From the NCBI GenBank assembly GCA_964526475.1, contig CAZGKF010000060.1, positions 1 to 17,180 on the forward strand: a stretch of DNA of 17,180 nucleotides. The letters run 5' to 3'. The position numbers and the translations under genes were made by a program. The notes beneath the pieces were generated by a model. The model had not been told where the DNA came from. It did not search any database and worked only from the letters and a program-made list of their open reading frames with translations. Shown piece by piece: positions 8,534 through 16,484 of the stretch. The first letter of the stretch is position 1. Each line of letters opens with the position of its first letter. Source of the stretch: CAYVTV01 sp964526475 (lineage in GTDB: Bacteria; Bacteroidota; Bacteroidia; Bacteroidales; GCA-2748055).

Positions 8534-8631
8534 TTCATAATTTATTTAATGCAAAGAAAGGAATTCTTGAAAAGCAAAAGAAAGATCACAGGTTTTTGAT
8601 CTTATCCAGGGTTTTCTTATCTTTCCTCAAA

Positions 8632-10584
8632 ATGAAATGGATGCGTTGCAGAGTTATAAATATACTGATATTCATCACCTTATCCTTTTTGTCATTACCA
8701 TTATCAGGTCAACAGGGTTTTCATACAAAATCAAAAAAAGCTTTAAGATTCTACGATCAGGCTGTTCAGCACTATGATAAGCGTGATGATGCAACCGCTC
8801 TTCAGTTGCTTAACCGGGCAATTAGGGCAGACAGAAACTTTATAGAAGCGTATTTTATGATCGCTCAGATTTATAAAGATTCGGGTGATTATGAGACTGC
8901 CATTAAAAATTTCAGGAAAGGCTTATCCATTTCCCCTGACTATTATCCTGAAGGTTATTTTATCCTGGCTCAGATAGAATATAACCAGGGACTGTACCAT
9001 GATGCCTTAAAAAATTCTTTGAAATTTATGGATTTTGATTTGTTTCAACGTATTTCACTAAAACTTGTACAGGATTTAATTGATAAATGTGAATTTGCTA
9101 TTTCTATGCTGGAAAATCCTGTTCCTTTTAATCCGGTTAATCTGGGTGATTCCGTAAATTCATCTAAAAATGAATACTGGCCTTCCCTTTCCCTCGATGG
9201 GTCAAGAGTGATTTTTACCGTTCTGGACCCGGTCGATCCTGCAAAGCCAATTGCTTTTGGTAATCGGCAAGAGGATTTTTATGAATCTGTGAAGCATGAA
9301 GATGGGTCATGGAGCAGAAGAAGAAATCTGGGACGTCCACTTAATACTATTCAAAATGAGGGAGCACAAACAATTTCTGCTGATGGAAGGTTCATGTTTT
9401 TTACAGCATGCAACAGACCTGATGGCTATGGTATGTGCGATTTATATTTTTCAAGGAAAAGAAAAGGTAAATGGACCATACCTTCCAATGCAGGAAGCCC
9501 TTTAAATACCACGTTTTCAGAAAAACATCCGGCCCTTTCCGCTGATGGAAGGATAATATTTTTCGCCAGTGACCGCCCCGGAGGAAAAGGCGGTCTGGAT
9601 ATTTATATGTCTTCCGGAACAGAAAAAAGAGCATGGACTGTACCTGTTAACCTGGGTGATAAAATAAATACTCCCGGGAATGAACAGGCTCCTTTTATTC
9701 ATCCCGATGGAAAGACTTTATATTTCACTTCAGATGGTCATAAAAATCTTGGACAAAGCGATATATTTATGTCAAGGTCAGATGAGGAGGGGACCTGGTC
9801 TGATCCCGTTAATCTTGGATTTCCCATAAATACGCATAACAATGAACTTGGACTGATAGTCAACTCCAGTGGAGATAAGGCCTATTTTGCTTCCGACAGG
9901 CACTCAGGTGAAGACCTTGATTTATATGAATTTGAACTATACCCGGAGGTGCGTCCAAACCCGGTTTCGTATATGAAAGGCAGGGTGTTTGACTCCCTTA
10001 CATATAAAGGCCTTGATGCAGAATTCAAATTGATTGATATTCAATCCGGCGAGCTGGTGATTGAATCTGTTTCCTCGCCCGGAGAAGGAGAGTTTCTTAT
10101 CCCACTTCCTTCAGGAAGGAACTACGTCCTGAATGTTTCAAAAACCGGGTATTTATTTTATTCCGGACATTTTGCGTTTGAAGGTATTTATGAACGCACA
10201 GATCCCTTTATTAAAGATGTCCCGCTTCAACCCTTAAGAAGCGGTTATAAAATTGTCCTTAATAATATTTTCTTTGAATTCGATAAGTCAGAGCTTAAAC
10301 CTGAGTCGAAAGTTGAATTAGAAAGAATACTTGATTTTTTGCAGAAGAATCCCACTGTCAGAATTCAGCTTAACGGGCATACCGATAATATAGGTACCGA
10401 CGAGTATAATTCAAGCCTTTCTGAGCGTAGGGCATTGGCGGTTGTTGACTGGCTGATAAATAATGGAATAAGTTCTTACCGCCTTAAGCACAGAGGCTTC
10501 GGGGCTTTATTACCAGTAGCTGGTAATGAAACGGAAGAGGGAAGGGCATTAAACCGAAGAACAGAAATGCAGATTATTGAATAA
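8632..10584 (+). CDS. PorE-like protein: TPR, PD40 propeller, CRD and OmpA domain
   Basis: 650-aa envelope protein. Domain order from ATG 8632: signal peptide (1-27, ending LSLPLSG before QQ), TPR repeats (about 34-140), PD40/WD40-like beta-propeller blades with recurring LSxDG...FxSDR units (about 175-435), carboxypeptidase-regulatory-like domain (about 447-530), and OmpA C-terminal peptidoglycan-binding domain (about 538-650) with GHTDNIG and NSSLSERRA. This order and length match PorE of the type IX secretion system, which anchors that machine to peptidoglycan; PorE itself is usually a lipoprotein, whereas no lipobox is seen here. TTG 8596 could extend it by 12 residues but sits in a hairpin (8582-8603); ATG 8641 is also possible. 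Paralogues with this layout are common in Bacteroidota, so orthology is not proven. Confidence 0.85.
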   Translation: MKWMRCRVINILIFITLSFLSLPLSGQQGFHTKSKKALRFYDQAVQHYDKRDDATALQLLNRAIRADRNFIEAYFMIAQIYKDSGDYETAIKNFRKGLSISPDYYPEGYFILAQIEYNQGLYHDALKNSLKFMDFDLFQRISLKLVQDLIDKCEFAISMLENPVPFNPVNLGDSVNSSKNEYWPSLSLDGSRVIFTVLDPVDPAKPIAFGNRQEDFYESVKHEDGSWSRRRNLGRPLNTIQNEGAQTISADGRFMFFTACNRPDGYGMCDLYFSRKRKGKWTIPSNAGSPLNTTFSEKHPALSADGRIIFFASDRPGGKGGLDIYMSSGTEKRAWTVPVNLGDKINTPGNEQAPFIHPDGKTLYFTSDGHKNLGQSDIFMSRSDEEGTWSDPVNLGFPINTHNNELGLIVNSSGDKAYFASDRHSGEDLDLYEFELYPEVRPNPVSYMKGRVFDSLTYKGLDAEFKLIDIQSGELVIESVSSPGEGEFLIPLPSGRNYVLNVSKTGYLFYSGHFAFEGIYERTDPFIKDVPLQPLRSGYKIVLNNIFFEFDKSELKPESKVELERILDFLQKNPTVRIQLNGHTDNIGTDEYNSSLSERRALAVVDWLINNGISSYRLKHRGFGALLPVAGNETEEGRALNRRTEMQIIE

Positions 10585-10610
10585 AAGTCAAATGTCAACT
10601 AAGGAAATAT

Positions 10611-11675
10611 TCACTCATGAAATTTTGGTTTTTTTGCAATCATCTCGTTTAAATAGTCAGCAAAACTTTCATATGTTCCTTCTTTTAAAGTAATAAAGGT
10701 TTGATCCAGATTACTTTCACCCGGGTGCCATCTGCACCCTTTTTCCAGATCAAACTCCAGCCATCCTTTTCCGGAGTCAACCATAAAATCTCCAGGACCC
10801 TCAACTGCATAATACACAACAATCAAATCGCCACTAATCCTTTGATCATCTAATGTTTTATTAAAGCGCCCCAGCCACTCAATATAAGCAGTACGGACTA
10901 TATTACCCGGGGGTGTAGTCTTTAATGATTTTCCGGTTAATATTTCATTCGCCTGATTCATAAAAAAAGCAGGTTTAGGGAAATTCTCCACCAAATATTT
11001 TGTATAAATGGCTGCTCCATTTTTATAAAAATTCCAATCTTTTGTAAAATTTTGACTATCAACCCTTTCCGTTCCTCCTCCAAAAGCTACCCATCTTTTA
11101 ATCTTTTTACTGACTAATTCAAACCCACTAAGAGGAGAAATGTCGTCAGGAGTTGAGACAAGAAGTTCATATAGCCCCATTGTATGACCTATAGTTAAAT
11201 AGGATATACTGTTGTCTTCCTGGTTGACCAACAATTTCCGGTTAAGCCGGGTTTGGTCTTCCACATCTGAATTATAAATGATAGTATTTTTAAATGCTGC
11301 GGTATCTTTAGCTAGCTTTTCAGCATTCATTTTATCAATCGGATCTCCGACTTCTTGTCCCTGATAAGCCCCGATAGGCAGATATGGTCGTCCATAATAA
11401 ATATTAATTGCTTCAACTATCCCTGCTCCAAAAGGAACTTTCCCTGAACTATAAATGCATCCGATAATCTCAGCTTTTCCCATATCGACGTATTTATGCA
11501 ATAATGCAAATGCGCCGGCATCATCACAATCTGATCCCATGTCAGTATCAATAATAATTTTCTCCGGTTCCCTGCTTGTTTTTTGATTGTATTGACATGA
11601 ATTAAAAAGGATTAACGCAATCAAGGCATAGAATAAATAATGACCCTTAAGCCCAAGTGGATTAAAACATTTCAT
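10611..11675 (-). CDS. Lipoprotein nucleoside hydrolase-like protein
   Basis: 354-aa protein of the inosine-uridine nucleoside hydrolase superfamily, which cleaves the N-glycosidic bond of ribonucleosides. The N terminus has a lipoprotein signal with lipobox LFNSC (Cys27), predicting membrane anchoring outside the cytoplasm. The Asp cluster that holds calcium is seen as DTDMGSDCDDAGA (residues 43-54 or so), a longer variant of the canonical DTDPGxDDA. Further family features are the TIGHTMGLYELL strand, the FGGG turn, DWNFYKNGAA (canonical NFxxDPxAA) and SGDLIVVYYAV in place of the usual C-terminal HDP/WD motif. Substrate preference cannot be read. It is divergent from the sulfatase-SDR operon (121-bp gap) and convergent with the PorE-like gene (26 bp between). 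Confidence 0.85.
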   Translation of the reverse strand: MKCFNPLGLKGHYLFYALIALILFNSCQYNQKTSREPEKIIIDTDMGSDCDDAGAFALLHKYVDMGKAEIIGCIYSSGKVPFGAGIVEAINIYYGRPYLPIGAYQGQEVGDPIDKMNAEKLAKDTAAFKNTIIYNSDVEDQTRLNRKLLVNQEDNSISYLTIGHTMGLYELLVSTPDDISPLSGFELVSKKIKRWVAFGGGTERVDSQNFTKDWNFYKNGAAIYTKYLVENFPKPAFFMNQANEILTGKSLKTTPPGNIVRTAYIEWLGRFNKTLDDQRISGDLIVVYYAVEGPGDFMVDSGKGWLEFDLEKGCRWHPGESNLDQTFITLKEGTYESFADYLNEMIAKKPKFHE

Positions 11676-11796
11676 TTTGCTTATATTTATACTTTAAAAT
11701 TATGCAAATATTTCTAATGTATAATAGTTATATTATTAAAATCTTAATGATTATATCAATCATAGGTTTAAAAAGATGCCCTTAATTTAATACAGT

Positions 11797-13203
11797 ATGA
11801 ATAAACATTTAGTCTCTGCCAATTTTGCTTTTTTATGTCTGGCCTCATGTCAGATCAACAATAACAGGAATGAGGATACCGCACTTCCGAATATTATCCT
11901 TATTGTTTCCGACGACCAGGGTTATAATGATCTTGGATGTTATGGTTCACCGGATATTCTTACACCTAATCTCGATAAATTAGCTGCTGATGGTGTCCGT
12001 CTTACGAATTTCTATGTTACGGCATCCATTTCAACTCCCTCCCGTTCAGGCATGTTAACGGGCCGTTACCCACAGCGTAATGGCACGTATGAGTTGTTTC
12101 GTAACGACAGGGTTAATGATGGATATTTATATAGTGCTTATGAATACAGTGTTTCACCGGAGAGAATTTTGGGAACCGATTTGCACGAAGTATTTTTCCC
12201 TGAATTATTGAAGGAGGTGGGATATGTAAATGGGATTTTTGGGAAATGGGATTTGGGACAGTTGAAAAGATACTTACCTCTTCAACGGGGTTTTAACGAG
12301 TTTTATGGACTTGTTAATACCGGAATAGATTATTATACTCATGAGAGATACGGTATTCCTTCCATGTACAGGAATAATGAGCCGACAACTGAAGACAAAG
12401 GCATATATTGTACTTACCTTTTTGAAAGGGAAGCATTACGGTTTGTCAGGGAAAATAAGGAAAGAACTTTTTTCCTGTATCTCCCTCATTTTGCACCGCA
12501 TTTTTCTTCCAGCCTTGATCCGGATATACTTAACTCCGTACAGGCTCCGCCTGAATATATTGCTATGTATCCTGAGCCAGCCACGGAAGAAGATAAGAAA
12601 AGAAGAGGATATATGGCTGCAGTTACTTGCATGGATGCAGCAATAGGTAACGTTCTCGGTTTGATTGACAGCCTTGGATTGCAGGAAAATACGATTGTAA
12701 TATTTCATTCCGACAACGGAGGTGGACTAGGTTCTGATAATACCCCATTCTCCGGGAGAAAAGGAACTATGATGGAAGGAGGTCTTCGGGTTCCGTGTAT
12801 TGTTAAATGGCCCGGAATTATAGAATCCGGACAGGTAAGTGATGAGTTCTTGTCAGCTCTTGACATATTTCCCACGATACTTTCGATGACAGGTATTAAA
12901 AAACCAGACTCACTTATTCTTGATGGGTTTGATATGGTTCCGGTGCTCACCGGCAAAAAGTCATCAGAAAGAAATCAGCATTATTGGGAGCTTAGAGAAG
13001 AATACGCAGTAAGAATAGACAACTGGAAATGGATTCAATCATCCCTTAAAACAGGCTTATTTAATCTTGATGAGGATATATCTGAGAGTAATGATGTGTC
13101 AGATGAAAATCCTGAGGTATTATGCATTTTAAAAGAAAAATTCTATAAGTGGCAGGGCGAAATGTCGGAGGCTCCACCCAGGGGGCCCTTTAAAAATTTT
13201 TAA
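11797..13203 (+). CDS. Lipoprotein Ser-type sulfatase (S1 family)
   Basis: 468-aa arylsulfatase-type enzyme that would hydrolyse sulfate esters, here probably on polysaccharides. The signal peptide ends in lipobox LASC (Cys18). Metal site Asp39-Asp40 lies in IVSDDQGYNDLG. The maturation motif is S79-TPSR-SGMLTGR, so the formylglycine precursor is Ser79, needing an anSME-type radical SAM maturase not present in the window. Other sites are Lys150 in GKWDLG, His231/His235 in PHFAPH, Asp306-Asn307 in HSDNGG and Lys322 in GRKGTMMEGG. The canonical GKWHLG has Asp152 here instead of the catalytic His. Length is typical. Start ATG 11797 gives a short but complete lipoprotein signal. It forms an operon with the SDR gene, 12 bp downstream. 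Confidence 0.93.
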   Translation: MNKHLVSANFAFLCLASCQINNNRNEDTALPNIILIVSDDQGYNDLGCYGSPDILTPNLDKLAADGVRLTNFYVTASISTPSRSGMLTGRYPQRNGTYELFRNDRVNDGYLYSAYEYSVSPERILGTDLHEVFFPELLKEVGYVNGIFGKWDLGQLKRYLPLQRGFNEFYGLVNTGIDYYTHERYGIPSMYRNNEPTTEDKGIYCTYLFEREALRFVRENKERTFFLYLPHFAPHFSSSLDPDILNSVQAPPEYIAMYPEPATEEDKKRRGYMAAVTCMDAAIGNVLGLIDSLGLQENTIVIFHSDNGGGLGSDNTPFSGRKGTMMEGGLRVPCIVKWPGIIESGQVSDEFLSALDIFPTILSMTGIKKPDSLILDGFDMVPVLTGKKSSERNQHYWELREEYAVRIDNWKWIQSSLKTGLFNLDEDISESNDVSDENPEVLCILKEKFYKWQGEMSEAPPRGPFKNF

Positions 13204-13215
13204 ATCTTTAAAAAC

Positions 13216-13986
13216 ATGAATTATCTGAAAAAACTGGATGGAAAAAAAGCTTTGGTTACAGGTGCAGACCAGGGAATTGGATTGCAGATTTCCAACGATC
13301 TGATGGAAAGCGGTTGTGACCTTATCGCGCACTATTTCGCAAGCGATACTGAAACAAAGAAATTATTTGAACTTGCTGAAAAAGTTGGCAGGAAAGTATG
13401 GACATTTCAGGCAGATCTGACAAAAGAGGATGAAGTAAAACTCCTGAGTAATTTTGCACGGGAGATATTTGGAAAGTTGGACGTCCTTGTTAACAATACC
13501 GGGGGCCTGGTGGCACGAAAGAAACTGAATGAGATAGATAATGCATTCTGGAATACAGTGATGGAGATTAATTTAAGTACTGCTATGATGGTTACCCGTG
13601 AGCTTCTGCCGCTTCTTGCAAATGCGGGTGCATCCAGTGTTATAAATCTGGGCTCCCTGGCAGGTCGAAAGGGAGGGCACCCGGGTTCTCTGGCTTATTC
13701 AACAGCCAAAGGGGCTATTATAACCTGGACAAGATCACTTGCAACGGAATTGGCAGACAGAGGAATTCGTGTTAACGCTGTGGCACCCGGATTAATTCTG
13801 GGTACAGCATTTCATAATAAACATTCCACCAGGGAATCCAACGAAGCTACTATAAAAGCTATTCCTTTGCAGAGAGCAGGATCTCCGGAGGATGTTTCCA
13901 GAGCTGTTGTATTCCTGGCATCCGAATACGATGGATTCATTACCGGTGTAACACTGGATATTAACGGAGGGATATATATGGCATAA
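13216..13986 (+). CDS. Short-chain dehydrogenase/reductase (SDR)
   Basis: 256-aa classical SDR, a cytoplasmic NAD(P)-dependent oxidoreductase. Rossmann motif TGADQGIG is at residues 15-22, Asp67 in QADLT, NNTG at 93-96 (NNAG variant), Asn119, and the catalytic Ser147 (NLGSLAG), Tyr161 and Lys165 (YSTAK). The C-terminal end is GVTLDINGGIYMA. Length is standard. The ATG is 12 bp after the sulfatase stop, so the two are very likely cotranscribed. By context it may oxidise or reduce a sugar released by sulfatase action, but the sequence itself resembles FabG-like and sugar dehydrogenases equally and the substrate is not assignable. Confidence 0.92.
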   Translation: MNYLKKLDGKKALVTGADQGIGLQISNDLMESGCDLIAHYFASDTETKKLFELAEKVGRKVWTFQADLTKEDEVKLLSNFAREIFGKLDVLVNNTGGLVARKKLNEIDNAFWNTVMEINLSTAMMVTRELLPLLANAGASSVINLGSLAGRKGGHPGSLAYSTAKGAIITWTRSLATELADRGIRVNAVAPGLILGTAFHNKHSTRESNEATIKAIPLQRAGSPEDVSRAVVFLASEYDGFITGVTLDINGGIYMA

Positions 13987-14447
13987 ACTAAATATTTTTC
14001 ATTGATATTAATTCAGATCAGATAGGGGCAGGACAATTTGTTTTCTATTTTATTAAAGTTTCGCAGATGCTTGACTTGTTAAAAAATGAAAAAGAATTTT
14101 TAAGGCAATATTTTTGTTCTTACCTGCCCCCCCCCCCTTTTCCTTTTTCACAGCTACACTTTATACACATCTCCTGTTTTCAAACTTGTAAGACCCGAAT
14201 TTTTTTCCCGAGTGTATATCATTTGATATTTCCAAAAGCAAGTTTGCTAATGAGTAAAAAAGAAGGGAAAGAACAAGGAATGAAGAACGAAGAAGTAAGA
14301 ATGGAGGAACATGGAATGCAGAATTTACATAAAAAGGGTTCGCTTGCCAGGATGTCGAATATTATTCCTTGAAAATGCAATTGAACTTTATGAATTAGAT
14401 GTAAAAAGAAATATCATGAAATAAGCTTTTATGCGTAAAGTACTTGT
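13987..14447. other. Intergenic region without a convincing gene
   Basis: 461 bp between the SDR gene and the URO-D-like fragment. It holds an 11-C homopolymer (14127-14137) and a purine-rich, degenerate AAGAACGAAGAA-like stretch at about 14255-14325. A 101-codon ORF (14067-14372) runs through both and has composition dictated by them (PPPP, KKEGKEQG), so it is not credited. A frame ending at 14423 gives ENAIELYELDVKRNIMK, which could be the tail of a lost gene, but the evidence is too thin to name it. No terminator for the sulfatase-SDR operon was found. Confidence 0.5.
14127..14137 (+). repeat. Poly-C tract (11 C)
   Basis: Eleven consecutive C in AT-rich DNA, followed by a pyrimidine-rich stretch. 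Such homopolymers are prone to slippage and to sequencing or assembly length errors. It lies in no credited gene and 140 bp after the SDR stop. Confidence 0.9.
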
Positions 14448-14708
14448 ATGGAAAGATTAAACAGCTATGAAAGATTTAAAACTTCATTAGAGCATAAGGA
14501 ACCTGACCGGGTACCTTTCCACCTTGGTTCAACAGCAGTAACCGGCATAAATATCCATGCGCTGAAAGAATTTACTGTTGATCCGGTTTTTAATCTTTCT
14601 TTTTTTAGTTATAGTCAAAGCATTTTTCAGCGGTATCTGAAGATTAATTATGCAGAGATTGAAGGGGGAATTATCTGTTTCCATCTGGTGAAATTCTTAA
14701 TAATTTAG
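14448..14708 (+). pseudogene. N-terminal fragment of a URO-D/methyltransferase-type protein
   Basis: 86-codon ORF whose first 40 residues (SYERFKTSLEHKEPDRVPFHLGS, TAVTGINIHAL) match the start of uroporphyrinogen decarboxylase-like/MtaA-CmuA methyltransferase proteins, where ERF...ALxHxxPDRVPxDxG precedes the barrel. Those proteins are about 330-380 aa. From residue 43 on the sequence no longer looks like the family and ends at a TAG. No continuation was recognised in other frames before the peroxiredoxin gene. It is therefore called a truncated remnant; function in heme synthesis is not implied, since these diverged members are usually corrinoid or other methyltransferases. Confidence 0.6.
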
Positions 14709-14899
14709 AATCTATTTAGAAAGAGTTTAAATAAAGAAATCATCATATGCATGATCTTCAATTAAAATGAATCTTCTACAGACATGGAGCAGATTAATAA
14801 AGGACTATATTGTCTTTTATTTATTTAGTTTGATTTTCATTGATTTACAAGTTAAATGTTCTGAGATTTGTGTTGATTGTTTAACTAAAAATTCATCAT

Positions 14900-15628
14900 A
14901 TGAAAAAAAAGATTTTATTATTGGCTTTTTTTATTATTTCTGTGATTCAAATGAATGCACAGGATAAAGAAAATATTAAAATTCCGCTTATTGGAGATGA
15001 TGCGCCCTCTTTCCGCGCTCAATCAACCAACGGAGAAGTTGTATTTCCCAGGGATTTTGGCAGAAACTGGAAAGTTATTTTTTCCCACCCAAAAGATTTT
15101 ACTCCTGTTTGTTCATCCGAAATTCTTGAACTTGCTCATCAACAACAGGAATATAAAGACCTGGGAGTAGAGATCATTGTCCTGTCAACCGATGTTTTAA
15201 GTCAACATCAGGACTGGGTAAAAGCACTTGAAGAAATAAATTATAAAAACAGAGGAACTGTAAAAATCAATTTCCCCCTTATTGATGATAGTGATTATTT
15301 GATTTCAAATAAATACGGACTGATACATTCATCTGTGAACATTTCTGAGAATATAAGAGGGGTATTCATAATTGATCCGAATAATAAGGTAAGATCAATT
15401 AATTTCTATCCTATGGAAATCGGGAGGAATATGGATGAGATTAAAAGAACATTAGTTGCATTACAAACTGTTGATTCTCATCATAATATTGTCACTCCTG
15501 CTAACTGGAGTCCGGGGGATCATGTTATGGTCCCTGTACTCACCGATTCAGAAAAAAGGGGACTTGGAAGTCCCGGAATGAATATTCATCAGGAATCATG
15601 GTTCATGAATTTTAGGTTATTGCAATAG
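14900..15628 (+). CDS. Exported 1-Cys peroxiredoxin (Prx6 type)
   Basis: 242-aa peroxiredoxin that reduces hydrogen peroxide and alkyl hydroperoxides. A clear signal peptide (residues 1-20, KKKILLLAFFIISVIQMNA before QD) predicts export to the periplasm. The mature start IPLIGDDAPSFRAQSTNGE and the active site PKDFTPVCSSE (peroxidatic Cys71; PxxxTxxC) are intact. The C-terminal part has IRGVFIIDPNNKVRSINFYP with the active-site Arg, TGRN-like EIGRNMDEIKRTL and TPANWSPGDHVMVP, all of the Prx6/1-Cys group. No second cysteine exists in the chain, so an external thiol reductant is required. It appears monocistronic, with a terminator-like hairpin at 15713-15772. ATG 14900 is favoured because it gives the complete signal peptide. 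Confidence 0.93.
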   Translation: MKKKILLLAFFIISVIQMNAQDKENIKIPLIGDDAPSFRAQSTNGEVVFPRDFGRNWKVIFSHPKDFTPVCSSEILELAHQQQEYKDLGVEIIVLSTDVLSQHQDWVKALEEINYKNRGTVKINFPLIDDSDYLISNKYGLIHSSVNISENIRGVFIIDPNNKVRSINFYPMEIGRNMDEIKRTLVALQTVDSHHNIVTPANWSPGDHVMVPVLTDSEKRGLGSPGMNIHQESWFMNFRLLQ

Positions 15629-15712
15629 AATATACACTCAACTTTGTTACGCAGCATCTCAAGTCTTATGTTGATGCGTAATCTGGTAAGTTGCAGGTAG
15701 GAATACTATAAA

Positions 15713-15772
15713 AAATCCTGAAAATTAAAATTAGAAAGGTTGGTCTGATTTTAACTTTCAGGATTTCTTTTT
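15713..15772 (+). terminator. Terminator-like hairpin after the peroxiredoxin gene
   Basis: AAATCCTGAAAATTAAAAT (15713-15731) pairs with ATTTTAACTTTCAGGATTT (15748-15766), 18 of 19 positions, around a 16-nt loop. C and a run of five T follow. The stem is AT-rich but long. It starts 85 bp after the stop codon. Confidence 0.7.
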
Positions 15773-15790
15773 ATATTTAAGATCATAAAT

Positions 15791-16050
15791 ATTAATTATA
15801 CACCGCCCATTAAGGTTTCCAATTCTGCCCAGCTCAACAACGCACTGGCATCCGCTAAACCATGCGATCACATCGTTCTTGCGAACGGAGCATATACTGG
15901 CCCTGGCAACTGGACAACCAGCGGTACTGCAAATAATTTACGGCACGCATGATGGTGGCAGGTACCCCAGGAGTTATTACACGTTATTTACGGGTAACAC
16001 CAGTAATATTCCCTTGTTGAATGGGTATGCCCCATCGTGGAGTGACAAAC
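15791..16050 (+). pseudogene. Frameshifted remnant resembling a PL6/chondroitinase-B-type lyase
   Basis: A frame from 15791 to TGA 15950 reads IKVSNSAQLNNALASAKPCD then HIVLANGAYTGPGNWTTSGT. This closely resembles the first beta-helix rungs of chondroitinase-B/alginate-lyase (PL6) and related right-handed beta-helix proteins, with C-D where P-G-D is usual. A second frame continues with HDGG...YTLFTGNTSNIPLLNGY to about 16030, suggesting at least one frameshift. No start codon, signal peptide or remaining 400+ residues are present, and the region runs into the repeat array at 16056. Family identity is by remembered consensus only; a different beta-helix protein is possible. Confidence 0.5.
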
Positions 16051-16134
16051 TATCTGCAAAACATCCTTCGGATATTTTTTGTTACGCATCATCCCTTTGC
16101 ATATGCTGTCGCATTGCTCAGTATGCTGCTCCAC

Positions 16135-16155
16135 AAAAAACCCGCTTTCGCGGGT
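16135..16155 (-). terminator. Terminator hairpin in repeat copy A
   Basis: On the minus strand ACCCGC-GAAA-GCGGGT is a perfect 6-bp stem with a GNRA-type tetraloop followed by six T. The same hairpin occurs in copy B just before the gap. It duplicates the terminator of tRNA-Ser. Confidence 0.8.
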
Positions 16156-16314
16156 GTTTTCTCCGGGATTACTTCGCTGCGCTCAGTGATCCCGGGGAGG
16201 GTAAACTGATCATCAGGCAAAACATCCTTCGGATATTTTTTGTTACGCATCATCCCTTCGCATATGCTGTCGCATTGCTCAGTATGCTGCTCCACAAAAA
16301 ACCCGCTTTCGCGG

Positions 16315-16414
16315 NNNNNNNNNNNNNNNNNNNNNNNNNNNNNNNNNNNNNNNNNNNNNNNNNNNNNNNNNNNNNNNNNNNNNNNNNNNNNNNNNNNNNN
16401 NNNNNNNNNNNNNN
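16315..16414. other. Assembly gap (100 N)
   Basis: Exactly 100 unresolved bases, the usual placeholder for a scaffold gap of unknown size. Repeat copies flank it on both sides, so the true length and number of repeat units cannot be read. Confidence 1.
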
Positions 16415-16463
16415 GCATCATCCCTTCGCATATGCTGTCGCATTGCTCAGTATGCTGCTCCAC

Positions 16464-16484
16464 AAAAAAACCGCTTTCGCGGGT
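16464..16484 (-). terminator. tRNA-Ser terminator (repeat copy C)
   Basis: On the minus strand, twelve bases after the tRNA-Ser CCA end, ACCCGC-GAAA-GCGG followed by seven T forms a hairpin like that in copies A and B, but one C-to-A change (plus strand) leaves a mismatch near the base of the stem. Confidence 0.75.

Noticed and set aside
11676..11796. Promoter-like boxes (AATATTTG minus at 11705-11712; TAGGTTTA plus) in the nucleoside hydrolase/sulfatase intergenic region
   Set aside because: Each has one mismatch to TAnnTTTG and no matching -33 box; not better than chance in this AT-rich stretch.
14067..14372. 101-codon ORF through the poly-C tract
   Set aside because: Composition follows low-complexity DNA; no domain, no plausible start context.
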